A stretch of 64,000 nt of DNA from Brevibacillus sp. JNUCC-41 (GCF_014844095.1 NZ_CP062163.1:4311501-4375500); one strand, 5' to 3'. Counted from the first letter of the stretch, positions 7,745-16,463 are shown. Translations and numbers: made by a program. Notes: generated from the sequence alone by a model not told the origin.

Positions 7745-9415
7745 TTAGTAAATTCCCACCGAATCAAATCCGGCAGCAGCTGCAGCCTCTTCCTTGCTAC
7801 CTTCACCATAAATATCAATTGCAGACTGAACAATAGCCTTACGAGCGTCACTAAAATCGGAATTTGGCGTTAAATAAATGCTTATTGCACGATAGTAGAT
7901 TTGTCCTAACTTGTGCCTTCCAATTTCTTGACCAATCAAGTATGCAGCGTGGTTTGTAATCGAGGAGTTAACATGGACACCGCCGCCATCTACCGAAGTT
8001 GGCATGTGATAAAATTCATCCATATGAGCCGGATAGACTCCACTGCCATATGCAGCTCTTTCCGCATTACTTACTACAACACTGTTTGGATTACTCAAGC
8101 TGCGCAATCTCGTTACACCGTCAGCTTTAGCAGCTGGTGCCATAATATCCTCACCCATTTCCCAATCATCGTCGTCAACAAGTGCACCAAAGACGTCAGC
8201 AAATGATTCGTTTAGTGCTCCAGATTGATTGCGGTAAACTAAATTTGCTGTATGAGTGATGACGCCATGAGTCATTTCGTGAGCAGCAACGTCAAGACCG
8301 GCTGATAGTGAAATAAAGAACTCACCGTCACCATCCCCATAGGTCATCCAACGCCCATTCCAGGATGCATTGTTGTAATTATTGCCATAGTGGACCTTGG
8401 AAATGATTGCCATTCCTTCACCGTCAAGAGAATTTCGGTCATGCTCATTAAGGTAATAATCATATACCTTTTCCGAATTATAGTGTGCATCGACAAGAGC
8501 CCGATCATAGTCGCTGATAAATGCAGCAGAATTCCCCACATAGAGAGTATCATTACTGGAACTATTATCATTTTTAGCATCAAACGTAAGTATTCCATCA
8601 AGACCATTATGAGAGTAATCAGCTAACGCAAACTGAGTTCCAGATTTAGGTTCCTTCACTTGGGTAATATGTAATTCCCTGTGAGCACCATGTACCCCTT
8701 TTCCAGCACCTTTTTGTGTTTTCATTTCATCAGCATGCATTAAACCATTATACTTATCGATGATTTCTCCCGTGTTTGCATCCACAAAGACAAACCAGTT
8801 GCCAGGCTCATCCCCCATGAAGTTAACATTCACTTTATAAGCTGTATGATTCTCTCCTTCAAAAGGATAGACTACAAGCTCAGAAGTTGGCTCATACGTT
8901 AGCTCTTCAGGGGCATTGACAGATGATAGTGCCTGATTTAGTGCTGCATCACTGCTTAAGGAGGCAGTCGTGTACACCGCATCATCGGCAATCGTCTGAT
9001 TTACTCTTCCGTTGACGGATACGACTTCATTATTCTTGTTAAAATGAACAATAACTTCGGTTCCTTCTACGTTCACTCCATTTATTGATTGATTAAAGCG
9101 AACGTGGGTCATACCGAGTTTATCTTTTTGTGAATCTTTTACTTTTAGGTTTTTATCTGGATTTTTAATTCCGGTTTTACCTTCGTTTTTCTTTAAATAA
9201 TTTAGTGCATTGGAAGGGTTGCTAGAAGAGAATTTCTCAGCAAATCGCTCCTTCACAAAAACAGGAACGCTTGCCTTCTCATTCCACTTTTTAGAAGCTT
9301 GTACACTACTAGCCACCTTCGAATCAACCGGCTTCGCAAATACATTACCGGCTGGGATAGAACCTACCAACAACGCTGACGATAGAACTGCAGGAACAAT
9401 AAACTTTTTCTTCAA
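7745..9415 (-). CDS. Secreted thermolysin-family (M4) neutral metalloprotease
   Basis: A 556-residue bacillolysin-like preproenzyme. Residues 1-27 form a signal peptide ending ...NVFA. Residues ~40-230 are the FTP/PepSY-type propeptide that acts as intramolecular chaperone and inhibitor. The catalytic domain carries HEMTH near residue 380, with NESFADVFG supplying the third zinc ligand, and GGGVHVNSSITNHAAYL with the active-site His. It is an extracellular zinc endopeptidase that degrades proteins. Translation starts at TTG with GGGGGGT upstream. The gene is monocistronic, with its own terminator. The length matches NprB/NprE-type enzymes, and key residues are all present. Confidence 0.92.
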   Translation of the reverse strand: MKKKFIVPAVLSSALLVGSIPAGNVFAKPVDSKVASSVQASKKWNEKASVPVFVKERFAEKFSSSNPSNALNYLKKNEGKTGIKNPDKNLKVKDSQKDKLGMTHVRFNQSINGVNVEGTEVIVHFNKNNEVVSVNGRVNQTIADDAVYTTASLSSDAALNQALSSVNAPEELTYEPTSELVVYPFEGENHTAYKVNVNFMGDEPGNWFVFVDANTGEIIDKYNGLMHADEMKTQKGAGKGVHGAHRELHITQVKEPKSGTQFALADYSHNGLDGILTFDAKNDNSSSNDTLYVGNSAAFISDYDRALVDAHYNSEKVYDYYLNEHDRNSLDGEGMAIISKVHYGNNYNNASWNGRWMTYGDGDGEFFISLSAGLDVAAHEMTHGVITHTANLVYRNQSGALNESFADVFGALVDDDDWEMGEDIMAPAAKADGVTRLRSLSNPNSVVVSNAERAAYGSGVYPAHMDEFYHMPTSVDGGGVHVNSSITNHAAYLIGQEIGRHKLGQIYYRAISIYLTPNSDFSDARKAIVQSAIDIYGEGSKEEAAAAAGFDSVGIY

Positions 9416-9824
9416 TATCGATACCCCCCAATTTTTTCTATCTGCTTTATTATAGATTAATAAAAGTTAATTCACATGAATAATTAGAATTATTAGAATT
9501 TTATAAAAACAATCAAAAAACCCAGATGCTATCTTGTGGTAGGTATAATTTACCACCTGATATTGTGATGAAATTAAAAATAATTCTAAATTTATTGGAT
9601 TTTCTATACTTTTTTTGTAGTTAATTTAAACTAATTATAAAAAGGAGGATCTTAGCTAGTTAATGAATATCCATTATAATAGGTATAATGATAGTCGGTT
9701 TGACACGGAAACTTTGCGGGCATGATGCACGGCCATGCCGTCAGGTTTTAGGAGAGTTAGCTACCTTTGGGTCAGTCCCAAGAAAAGAAGTGCCAGGCAC
9801 CTTCCAATTTAGTTGATTTTCTTC
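9416..9824. other. Intergenic region upstream of the protease gene
   Basis: AT-rich DNA that presumably holds the protease promoter. Around 9790 it contains the palindrome GTGCCAGGCAC, within text that resembles a dispersed repeat. No coding frame is supported. Confidence 0.4.
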
Positions 9825-9869
9825 AAAAAATAAGAGTATTCGAAATGAAACTCGAATACTCTTATTTTA
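9825..9869. terminator. Strong bidirectional hairpin
   Basis: A perfect 17-bp inverted repeat (9827-9843 and 9852-9868, containing AAGAGTATTCGA / TCGAATACTCTT) with an 8-base loop, flanked by A on one side and T on the other. Confidence 0.75.
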
Positions 9870-9914
9870 TCGAATGGAGAATAAGTAATAATCGCCCACA
9901 CTTCTTAATTTCGC

Positions 9915-10154
9915 GTGTCTGCTGAACTCCAAAAAGTTTTTACTTATAACGATCAAGTACCTTGGTTTTCGGTGACATTATTAGTAAATGATACAGAAAG
10001 GTTAAATGTACATTTTGATTATACAAATTGGCTTGAAAGTGAATTTGGTCCAACAGCTAGAATTAAGTATTTTGAATATAAATATATAAGCGACAACAAA
10101 GAACAGCTAGATTTAGATTTAATAGAGAGAATGAAAGAATTTGAAGAAAATTAA
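9915..10154 (+). pseudogene. N-terminally truncated DUF600-like immunity gene
   Basis: The frame encodes 79 residues resembling the C-terminal half of an immunity protein (VPWFSVTLLVNDTERLNVHFDYTNW and FGPTARIKYFEYKY). It opens with a GTG that has no ribosome binding site, right after a hairpin. The N-terminal half is missing. I read it as a remnant of a third immunity gene from an older toxin cassette, later separated from the locus by the protease gene. The family assignment is tentative. Confidence 0.5.
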
Positions 10155-10157
10155 ACA

Positions 10158-10200
10158 AAAAGCACCTGATTGCCATTTAGGCACAGGTGTTTTTTGTTTT
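10158..10200 (+). terminator. Terminator
   Basis: The stem AGCACCTG / CAGGTGTTTTTT directly follows the immunity remnant. Confidence 0.6.
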
Positions 10201-10231
10201 TCTAAGAAGAAATTCAAGTATAAACCACATT

Positions 10232-10266
10232 AAAGCAGGAATTCTTATTTAAAGAATTCCTGCTTT
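10232..10266 (-). terminator. Terminator of the siderophore-binding protein gene
   Basis: A perfect 15-bp inverted repeat (AAAGCAGGAATTCTT and its complement) ends 5 bases before the stop codon of the minus-strand gene. Confidence 0.7.
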
Positions 10267-10271
10267 GCATA

Positions 10272-11189
10272 CTATTTGTTAAGAAAGGATTTTTCGAAAA
10301 ATTCGAGAAGATGCTCTAGAGTGATTGGGTCACTGTAGGTGGAAGCTTTACTATTTATTTCAAATATACGATCGTTTTTAACGGCAGGTATATTTTTCCA
10401 TGTGTCAGTCTCCACGAATGAATTAACCACATCCGGGTTTTTACTAAAGATAATATAATCTCCAGTATACTCAGGAAGCACTTCCGGTGAAAGGACATAA
10501 ATGCCGGGTTTAAGTGCTTTTTCTTTTACTTTTTCAGGCATTTTCAAATCCATTGCTTGATACAATATTTCTGTCCCACGCGCATAATTATTTCCGAATA
10601 CATAAAACTCTTTAGCATCATTTTCAATGACAGAAACGGTTGTTGCATCTTCACCAATTTTTGCACGTATCGCTTTTCCTGCGGATTCTGCACGCGTTTT
10701 GAAATCATTAACCCATTCTTTTGCTTCCTTTTCTTTATTTAATAGTTTTCCGATTTCAATCTGCTGTGATAAATAATCTAATTTTCCCCAAGTGAATACT
10801 ACAGTTGGAGCAATTTCATTTAGCTTTGCAATATTTTTCATCTCGGATCCCGCTATGATTAGGTCCGGTTCCAGTTCAATGATTTTCTCCAGGTTATCTT
10901 CTGATACGACTTCGACACCCTTTAGTCTTTCTTGAAAAAGGGGATTCATATTAGTCCATTGATCTATCCCGACCACATTACCTTCTAAAGCCAATACATT
11001 AGGTCCATTGGAGAGAGCAATTATTCTTTTTGGGTTTTTAGGAATCTCAATAGGGCCAGTTTCTGATTGATACGTAACTGTTTCTTTTTTTGTCTTGGAT
11101 TCATTATCTTCGTTCGATGTCTCTTTGTTCCCACAAGCACTAAGAATAAATACAAACAAGAGCAGGAAGGGGATGAATAGCTTTTTCAT
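10272..11189 (-). CDS. Iron-siderophore ABC transporter substrate-binding lipoprotein
   Basis: A 305-residue FecB/FhuD-type periplasmic-binding-like protein. The start at 11189 gives a lipoprotein signal (KKLFIPFLLLFVFILSAC, lipid-anchored Cys19) and has AAGGAG upstream; a longer frame back to 11273 has neither. Motifs PKRIIALSNGPNVLAL, IIELEPDLIIAG and a final strand-helix with AVKNDRIFEI are typical. It should capture ferric siderophore at the cell surface for an ABC permease. No permease or ATPase gene is adjacent, so it depends on a transporter encoded elsewhere. Two Fur-box-like sequences lie upstream and predict iron repression. Confidence 0.87.
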   Translation of the reverse strand: MKKLFIPFLLLFVFILSACGNKETSNEDNESKTKKETVTYQSETGPIEIPKNPKRIIALSNGPNVLALEGNVVGIDQWTNMNPLFQERLKGVEVVSEDNLEKIIELEPDLIIAGSEMKNIAKLNEIAPTVVFTWGKLDYLSQQIEIGKLLNKEKEAKEWVNDFKTRAESAGKAIRAKIGEDATTVSVIENDAKEFYVFGNNYARGTEILYQAMDLKMPEKVKEKALKPGIYVLSPEVLPEYTGDYIIFSKNPDVVNSFVETDTWKNIPAVKNDRIFEINSKASTYSDPITLEHLLEFFEKSFLNK

Positions 11190-11257
11190 TCTGATTTTCT
11201 CCTTACTAATTATAGTGTAGGTTAAAAACATATCAAAAAAATGCACGTAATTAATAA

Positions 11258-11272
11258 TGATATTCATTTTCA
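11258..11272. promoter_or_regulatory. Degenerate Fur box
   Basis: TGATATTCATTTTCA matches the 7-1-7 consensus TGATAATnATTATCA at 12 of 14 defined positions. It lies 69-83 bases upstream of the lipoprotein start. Confidence 0.5.
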
Positions 11273-11299
11273 ATGACTACATCAACATATTAATAGGAA

Positions 11300-11314
11300 T
11301 GATAATCATTGTCA
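11300..11314. promoter_or_regulatory. Fur box
   Basis: TGATAATCATTGTCA matches the 7-1-7 Fur consensus with one mismatch. It lies in the divergent region between the siderophore-binding lipoprotein gene and the decayed AraC regulator. Confidence 0.75.
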
Positions 11315-11508
11315 ATAATTTTCGGAAGATTGCCAAACTCCGTGAACCAAACTGTCAATCTACTTGTAGAAATATGTTTGAGGCTGGTTGGAGAAAAGCT
11401 ATACACTAATGAAGGAGTAGGGTACTCATATATTAATGAAGGAAAAAACTATCCGGTAGTTGGTCTAAAGGTAGCCAAGGAGGAGAGGCAAGGTAAGGTC
11501 AGGAATTT

Positions 11509-12009
11509 TTGATAGATCAGAACCATTTTCAATTGGCATACCAGAAGGATATGATGGGTACGCTAATTTGGAAATCCCTGCTTATCCAAGCGACAAAGAC
11601 CGAACAAGCCTTTTCAGAAGAAAAGCTAAAAAAATTGGCTTATTTTCTCATTCTTTCGTTAGTGCAAACCTTTGTTTCTCATTTACATGATGATAATCAT
11701 CATACCTTTCCTAAAACGGCTTCTTCACTTTTTAATATAGCGAAATTGTTTATCAAGGATCATCCAATACAACCTTTAAAAACTTACTGATGTAGCGAGT
11801 CATTTGCATATGTTTGGTTGGCACTTGTTCTAATATTAGTCTTGGAATCAGGTGTAAGTTACTCGGAGTTTGTTCAAAATGAGAGAATACAGAGAACTGC
11901 GACCTTACTCAAAACAACAGATTTATCCATTAAAGATATTTCGGAAGAAGGCAGTACTTACCATTTTTTATTTTTTGAGCCACTAACCTGTATAAGCGCC
12001 TGTATCTGA
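11509..12009 (+). pseudogene. Decayed AraC-family regulator
   Basis: The frame from 11509 ends in AKLFIKDHPIQPLKT. A frame change near 11785 continues with LTDVASHLHM, the first helix-turn-helix of an AraC protein, and another change leads to FVQNERIQRTATLLKTTDLSIKDI, the second AraC helix region. At least two frameshifts and loss of the C-terminus make it non-functional. Upstream (11309-11508) an open frame of unknown origin shows no AraC similarity. The position opposite a Fur-controlled siderophore-binding gene suggests it once was a siderophore-responsive activator of the Btr type, which is inference. Confidence 0.65.
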
Positions 12010-12140
12010 AATGTTTAGTTATGAAAGATATTTATTCCTTTCTGTACTATAGTTATAGTTCCAAATTTGAGTTCAAATATATATGACATTTCTTTTAATA
12101 TCTCATAATATAATTATGTAAATAGAAAGGGGATGCAAAA

Positions 12141-12460
12141 TTGGCAAAAGAGTTCAACTATTCTATTCCTGACCCTTCACTGGACAAAATGGCAACACCG
12201 TTAACAGTTGGAAATATGAAAATTGAAGCATACATCCCCGGAGAAACCCAACATGGCTGCCAAAGTATAATTTATTATTTGGTGATATGATTTTCTTGCT
12301 GGAACAAAAGAAATCAGGAATCATCTATGAAGCAAACAAGGAAGCATGGCCAAATACGATGAAGAATTTCATATATGTATATAAAAGATTCGAAAATCAC
12401 CTCATACTTATGAAATTGTGCAGAATCATGGAAAATCAATTAATCTGCATTCACTTCTAA
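12141..12460 (+). pseudogene. Frameshifted gene of unknown family
   Basis: AAAGGGG precedes a TTG that opens a frame reading AKEFNYSIPDPSLDKMATPL and continuing to IPGETQHG; it then closes. A second frame from about 12261 carries on with LLFGDMIFLLEQKKSGIIYE and ends at 12460. The amino-acid composition of both parts looks genuine, so a single frameshift is likely. The family is not recognised. Confidence 0.4.
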
Positions 12461-12526
12461 ACTTTTAGCAACTTGTCCACACCTTCCACCAGTCCAAGCA
12501 TATACAATAGTAAGGAGGGTGTTAGG

Positions 12527-12652
12527 ATGGAGATGAATTGTTGTTTTGAGGAAAAATGTTTTGTGGACAATGATCCCAGTACAGTATGGTTTCCTGGGAA
12601 ACATTGTAAATGTAAATGCAAATGCAAAAAGGACAAGCGCCGTAAACATTAA
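12527..12652 (+). CDS. Small Cys/Lys-rich protein, 41 aa
   Basis: A 41-residue protein with AAGGAGGG 7 bases before the ATG and its own terminator 33 bases after the stop, so it is very likely expressed. It has seven cysteines. Three lie at the N-terminus (NCCFEEKC) and four alternate with basic residues in GKHCKCKCKCKKDKRRKH, giving a C-x-C-x-C-x-C array in a strongly cationic tail. There is no signal peptide. Metal binding or a disulfide-linked spore/coat role are possibilities. I do not recognise a family. Confidence 0.65.
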   Translation: MEMNCCFEEKCFVDNDPSTVWFPGKHCKCKCKCKKDKRRKH

Positions 12653-12684
12653 GTGAATGAAGCAACTGTAAAAGTTGTTCAACA

Positions 12685-12712
12685 GAGGCAGTCCTTGTGG
12701 CTGCCTTTTTTA
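12685..12712 (+). terminator. Terminator of the Cys-rich gene
   Basis: The stem AGGCAG / CTGCCT with a 9-base loop is followed by T6. Confidence 0.75.
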
Positions 12713-13081
12713 TTTGGACATGCAGGTATGGATTAGAATGGGGTGTATGAGTGAAAATATAAAGATGAAAAAAACACTCCAACATGATGGCTAAATAATG
12801 ATATTTTGCACGATAAGTAAATTTATTAAGGAAAATTTTGTAGCCTTAAAATAAAGATTGATTAAAATAAGTTTTAAGCTTATTTAATAGCAAATGTAAA
12901 AACCCCATTTTGAAAAAGGATTGATTCAAAAATGGAGTATCACTTTTTACCTAAGTATAAGATTTTTATAAGTTTGATTAAATGTCCTTATTCCCCTAAA
13001 GCACATGTTTGTTTTAGTGCATTTATTCACAAACCCCCTTTAATTGAAGGATAATTTAATGAAGGTGTATTCTATATTAAA
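12713..13081. other. Intergenic stretch
   Basis: About 370 AT-rich bases. A weak inverted repeat near 12902-12938 could terminate the minus-strand operon to the right. No gene is seen. Confidence 0.4.
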
Positions 13082-13363
13082 TTACAGTCTAACCTTAACC
13101 TCAGTACCGTCCTTAGCTTTGACATCTACTAGCACGATCCCTTTATAATTTTGTAGTTCCTTGACGATAGGCTTTAGCGTTTTTTTGTCTATTAGCGGAA
13201 AGGTAAAGTCCAGTTTTTTCCTTTCGAAGTGCTCTTTTATCCATTTGTTTGCATTTTGCTGAAAAAATTTTGAAGACAAAATTGAAATAACAATGTTTAA
13301 AAAAGCATATGGAACTGGGATGGAAAACCGAACGTCTTTTGCTTTCACTTTTACATGCATCAT
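13082..13363 (-). CDS. Hypothetical protein in the DUF2089/YvlB-like cluster, 93 aa
   Basis: The last gene of a three-gene minus-strand cluster. The ATG at 13363 is preferred: it lies 10 bases after the upstream stop, implying translational coupling. The longer frame back to 13423 would overlap the previous gene by 50 bases. The protein is basic, with a hydrophobic patch (RFSIPVPYAFLNIVISILSS) and a beta-rich C-terminus (GIVLVDVKAKDGTEVKVRL) that repeats the style of its neighbour's C-terminus. The function is unknown. Shared architecture with the 129-aa protein suggests a common partner. Confidence 0.6.
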   Translation of the reverse strand: MMHVKVKAKDVRFSIPVPYAFLNIVISILSSKFFQQNANKWIKEHFERKKLDFTFPLIDKKTLKPIVKELQNYKGIVLVDVKAKDGTEVKVRL

Positions 13364-13373
13364 AAGCAAATCA

Positions 13374-13763
13374 CTAATCAATGATGACCGAAACGGTATC
13401 CCCGTTTGCCGATTTAATATCAACTATCTGGCCATCTAATTCGTTTTCGATTGCTTCAATAATAAGGTTTATGTTTATATCTTTAACGTATTTTTCCGAT
13501 TGAGGAATACTAGCTGCGATGCTGTGTCCAGCCATTAATACGACCTTGACGAGTTTTATAGGCAAATTGACCGTGACGTTATCATTTTCGGATGATACAA
13601 CACGAATTTTTAATGTTTTATCTAAATATTTAGTCGGTTTTTCAAGAAGCTTATTACCTGTTTCTTCTTTCTCTTTTAATACTTGAATCAGTTCTGATCC
13701 CTTATCTGCATCAATCTTCCCTTCTTGAACCATTGTTAACACTCTTGTAATTTCCTCTTTCAT
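13374..13763 (-). CDS. YvlB/LiaX N-terminal-domain-like protein, 129 aa
   Basis: Residues 1-35 form a short helical hairpin (VLTMVQEGKIDADKGSELIQVLKEK) of the SHOCT-like/YvlB N-terminal type. The rest is beta-strand-rich and ends in a repeat-like segment (QIVDIKSANGDTVSVIID). Such proteins belong to envelope-stress (Lia/Psp-like) clusters and generally follow a DUF2089 regulator, as here, with a 13-base gap. The ATG is preceded by AAGGAGG. A role in envelope stress response is inferred from family context. Confidence 0.65.
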   Translation of the reverse strand: MKEEITRVLTMVQEGKIDADKGSELIQVLKEKEETGNKLLEKPTKYLDKTLKIRVVSSENDNVTVNLPIKLVKVVLMAGHSIAASIPQSEKYVKDININLIIEAIENELDGQIVDIKSANGDTVSVIID

Positions 13764-13776
13764 GAAAAATGCCTCC

Positions 13777-14142
13777 TTATTCCTCTTTTAAGAGCTTAAT
13801 AGCTTCTTCTGGTGTGATTTCGCCATTTTCCAACATGGTGACAACTTTTTTCTCGTCTACTTCATTTTTCTTCTTCTGCACATATCCAAGGGATGAAATG
13901 ATGTCTGTTAGCTTGCCTCGAACCGTTGGATATGAAATCCCCATTTCCTTTTCAACTTCCTTGATATTCCCTCTGCATGTTAAAAATACTTCCACAAAAT
14001 GAAGCTGATCCTTTGATAAAGATGCCAGCTTAGATAATTCAAACTCATTTTCAATCGTGGTGTGACAATGAGAGCACTGTAACTTTGTAATTTTCAATGT
14101 TTCACTGCAAACAGGACAATTTGTGATTACTTTATAAGCCAT
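13777..14142 (-). CDS. DUF2089-family zinc-ribbon/HTH regulator
   Basis: A 121-residue protein with two CxxC pairs near the N-terminus (CPVCSETL and CSHCHTTI), a zinc ribbon, then an HTH with STRICT spacing (FLTCRGNIKEVEKEMGISYPTVRGKLTDII), and a C-terminal SHOCT-like helical hairpin (VVTMLENGEITPEEAIKLL) that mirrors the N-terminus of the downstream protein. It is the first gene of the cluster and the likely transcriptional regulator of all three genes. This is a standard DUF2089 architecture of the usual length. Confidence 0.8.
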   Translation of the reverse strand: MAYKVITNCPVCSETLKITKLQCSHCHTTIENEFELSKLASLSKDQLHFVEVFLTCRGNIKEVEKEMGISYPTVRGKLTDIISSLGYVQKKKNEVDEKKVVTMLENGEITPEEAIKLLKEE

Positions 14143-14695
14143 AATGAAATTCCTTTCTTTTGTGTGATTCGATTATACAACAAGGAATTGAAAATATAAA
14201 TAATTAATTTTAGATTTTTAATTTAAAAAATCAATAATATTAATTTGCTGTTTAATATTATTGATTAACCGTGTCCGTTATTCATTTAAGTATTATATTA
14301 ACCTTAGTGGTGAATTGTAGGCATTCCTCTTGGTGAAATCCCCAGTTACATATTGAGCACGATTACTTAGACTATGAAATGCTGATAAATAATCCCTGGA
14401 TATTCGATATTAATATTCCACCTGAGGATGATTCAGCAGTCGTAGCATTGATGTATTATTAAATGATTTAGAACTTGAAAATTACTTCGTCATATTTAGT
14501 TAATAGGCGCTATTTTTGAATGAAAATTAGATTTTTAAACGACTTTAATGTTATATTTTTTAAGTACAGTGAAGGATACTATTTCGAAAATTATTCGACT
14601 ATATTTTAATCCCGTCCTAAATTTTTGAACGGGGTCTTCTTAGCCTGTTTTTCCTGTATAATAATACTATATTTTACATTCAGGAGGGAATATTA
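14143..14695. other. Intergenic region with a possible gene remnant
   Basis: About 550 bases. A 41-codon open stretch (14337-14462, + strand) ends in WIFDINIPPEDDSAVVALMY and reads like the C-terminus of a lost gene, without a start. A weak hairpin (CCCGT / ACGGG) at 14611-14634 precedes the next gene. Nothing else is seen. Confidence 0.35.
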
Positions 14696-14896
14696 ATGGA
14701 CCACGTCAGCAATTTAATAGGGCTTTTTGCAATCATACCGATTTTGTTTTATCTGGGACTTATTGTTTTAAGTGTTTATTTCATAATTAAGGTAATAAAA
14801 TTCATCAATACAAAGACAAGATTAGATCAAGAAAGAAATGAAAAGCTGGATGAATTGATAAAAGTTATTGACAAAGAAAAAGAAAATCAAAATTAG
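14696..14896 (+). CDS. Small single-span membrane protein, 66 aa
   Basis: AGGAGGG lies 8 bases before the ATG. A hydrophobic segment at residues ~8-35 (FAIIPILFYLGLIVLSVYFI) is followed by a basic, coiled-coil-like tail (TRLDQERNEKLDELIKVIDK), giving a short membrane-anchored helix with a cytoplasmic tail. It is monocistronic with a strong terminator. The function is unknown. Confidence 0.7.
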   Translation: MDHVSNLIGLFAIIPILFYLGLIVLSVYFIIKVIKFINTKTRLDQERNEKLDELIKVIDKEKENQN

Positions 14897-14907
14897 CCTC
14901 TATAAAA

Positions 14908-14944
14908 TAAAAGCACAGCCCCATTAAGGGTTGTGCTTTTGTTG
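14908..14944 (+). terminator. Rho-independent terminator
   Basis: The stem AAGCACAgCCC / GGGttGTGCTT is followed by T-rich sequence. Confidence 0.75.
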
Positions 14945-15075
14945 TTTTACAAGAATTGTATGGATGATGAATTCATAATAGGTCCACTTAAAAGGGCGTT
15001 TTTTTTGTAACCCGTCAAGGGGGGGTGTACAAGCATTTCCTAATAAGTGCCATAACATATTAGGAGGTGATAAAA

Positions 15076-16038
15076 TTGCCAGTTAAATTAGAAACTTTAT
15101 TGAATCGTTCGGAAAAGAATATGGGCAGCGGAATTCATCCAGTCGTAAAAGAATCAGCATTGGAAATGGTTAAACAGGCATACGAAGAGGGCATTTTTGT
15201 CCAAATCAGTGAAGGTTATCGGTCTATGGAAGAGCAAGCAAAGCTATATGGTCAAGGACGCCTGGGTTATATCTACGATGGAAAAAACTATAGTGATTTA
15301 TCGAAACCGAGAGTGACCAATGCGATGCCAGGTCAATCTTATCATAACTATGGACTAGCCATTGACTATTTCATAGTCAGCGATGATGGAAAGAATGCCA
15401 TTTGGACAATTGATGCAAAATGGAAACGGGTAGCGGCCATTGGTAAATCCATGGGCTTTGCATGGGGCGGGGATTGGTCAAACTTTAAAGATTATCCGCA
15501 CTTGGATATGACGGACGGACTAACTTATTCTCAGTTAAAAGCGGGCACAAAGCCTAAACTGATATCAAAAGTGAATGGAACCACTCCACCAGCAACACAA
15601 GTCGAATCGGATGTCATTGTAAAAGATACGCCCGCAAAGGATAGCGGCAATCAGACTATCAAGTCCATCCAAAGGACATTAAATAGCCGGTATAATGCAA
15701 AGATAGATGTGGATGGTTATTATGGTCCTAATACTAAAAAAGCTTTGATAAAGGGTTTCCAAACCGAATTGAATAAACAATATGGTGCAAAGATTAATGT
15801 TGATGGAATATGGGGACCCCAAACAAAAGCGGCTTCACCTAATGTTAGGGAAGGGGCGAAAGGGAATATCACCTATATTCTTCAAGCTGCACTTTATTTG
15901 GAAGGGCAAAATCCACATGGCATAGATGGTATCTTTGGAAAAGGAACGGAAATAGCGGTTAAGGCATTTCAAAGGGCCAAGGGAATACCTGCAGACGGTA
16001 TTGCAGGTAAAAATACCTTTGCAAAACTATTGGGATAA
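15076..16038 (+). CDS. CwlK/Ply500-type L-Ala-D-Glu endopeptidase with peptidoglycan-binding repeats
   Basis: A 320-residue M15C peptidase. AGGAGGTGA at 15062-15070 supports the TTG at 15076; an in-frame GTG overlaps that site. The catalytic domain (residues ~1-150) has the zinc-binding set: His and Asp in SYHNYGLAIDYF, the downstream PHLDM, and GYRSMEEQ. Residues ~185-320 hold two to three peptidoglycan-binding repeats (VDGYYGPNTKKAL, VDGIWGPQTKAA, IDGIFGKGTEIAV). It should cleave the L-alanyl-D-glutamate bond of stem peptides. There is no signal peptide, as in phage endolysins and CwlK relatives. No holin is adjacent, so a cell-wall turnover or sporulation role is as likely as a phage origin. 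Confidence 0.87.
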   Translation: MPVKLETLLNRSEKNMGSGIHPVVKESALEMVKQAYEEGIFVQISEGYRSMEEQAKLYGQGRLGYIYDGKNYSDLSKPRVTNAMPGQSYHNYGLAIDYFIVSDDGKNAIWTIDAKWKRVAAIGKSMGFAWGGDWSNFKDYPHLDMTDGLTYSQLKAGTKPKLISKVNGTTPPATQVESDVIVKDTPAKDSGNQTIKSIQRTLNSRYNAKIDVDGYYGPNTKKALIKGFQTELNKQYGAKINVDGIWGPQTKAASPNVREGAKGNITYILQAALYLEGQNPHGIDGIFGKGTEIAVKAFQRAKGIPADGIAGKNTFAKLLG

Positions 16039-16082
16039 TATATGAAAATAAAACGATAATGCTTAAATGAAATTGGCTTAGA

Positions 16083-16113
16083 AAAAAAGCCCTAATAATG
16101 AGGGCTTTTTTTG
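16083..16113 (+). terminator. Rho-independent terminator
   Basis: The stem AAAAAGCCCT / AGGGCTTTTTTT with a 7-base loop follows the endopeptidase gene. Confidence 0.8.
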
Positions 16114-16148
16114 TTTGAATAAAAAATGGTTTTATAATAGCAGTTTTT

Positions 16149-16463
16149 TTAAAAGTGAATATCCCAATCGTTCAAGAAACGTAGTATAAGAAATGTAAGA
16201 ATACATACTGGGACAAGAAATGTGACCGCATTTACGATATGGAAGTACTTCAATGTGGGATGCTTTATACCTTTGACTTTAATCACTAAATAAAAGAATG
16301 ATAAGGTTGCGATAATTGGGCATAGCAAACCAAGATCTGTTAAAATCCTTGAAATTGGATTGTTCATGATACTAAGTCCAATAAGGAATGAAGCAAGGCA
16401 GATAATATTGATAACCGACAAAATGGTTGGTATTAATAATAAGTTCTTTTTTACTGTCTCCAT
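16149..16463 (-). CDS. Small membrane protein, 104 aa
   Basis: Start chosen at 16463, where GGAGGTG lies 6 bases upstream; an earlier in-frame ATG at 16478 overlaps that site. Three hydrophobic segments are visible (residues ~8-32, 40-62 and 74-98), with a short basic loop (VKGIKHPTLKY). It is monocistronic, convergent with the endopeptidase gene. No family is recognised. Confidence 0.65.
   Translation of the reverse strand: METVKKNLLLIPTILSVINIICLASFLIGLSIMNNPISRILTDLGLLCPIIATLSFFYLVIKVKGIKHPTLKYFHIVNAVTFLVPVCILTFLILRFLNDWDIHF

Noticed and set aside
8390-8626. Open frames on the strand opposite the metalloprotease
   Set aside because: The M4 protease frame is intact with all catalytic residues, so these are shadows.
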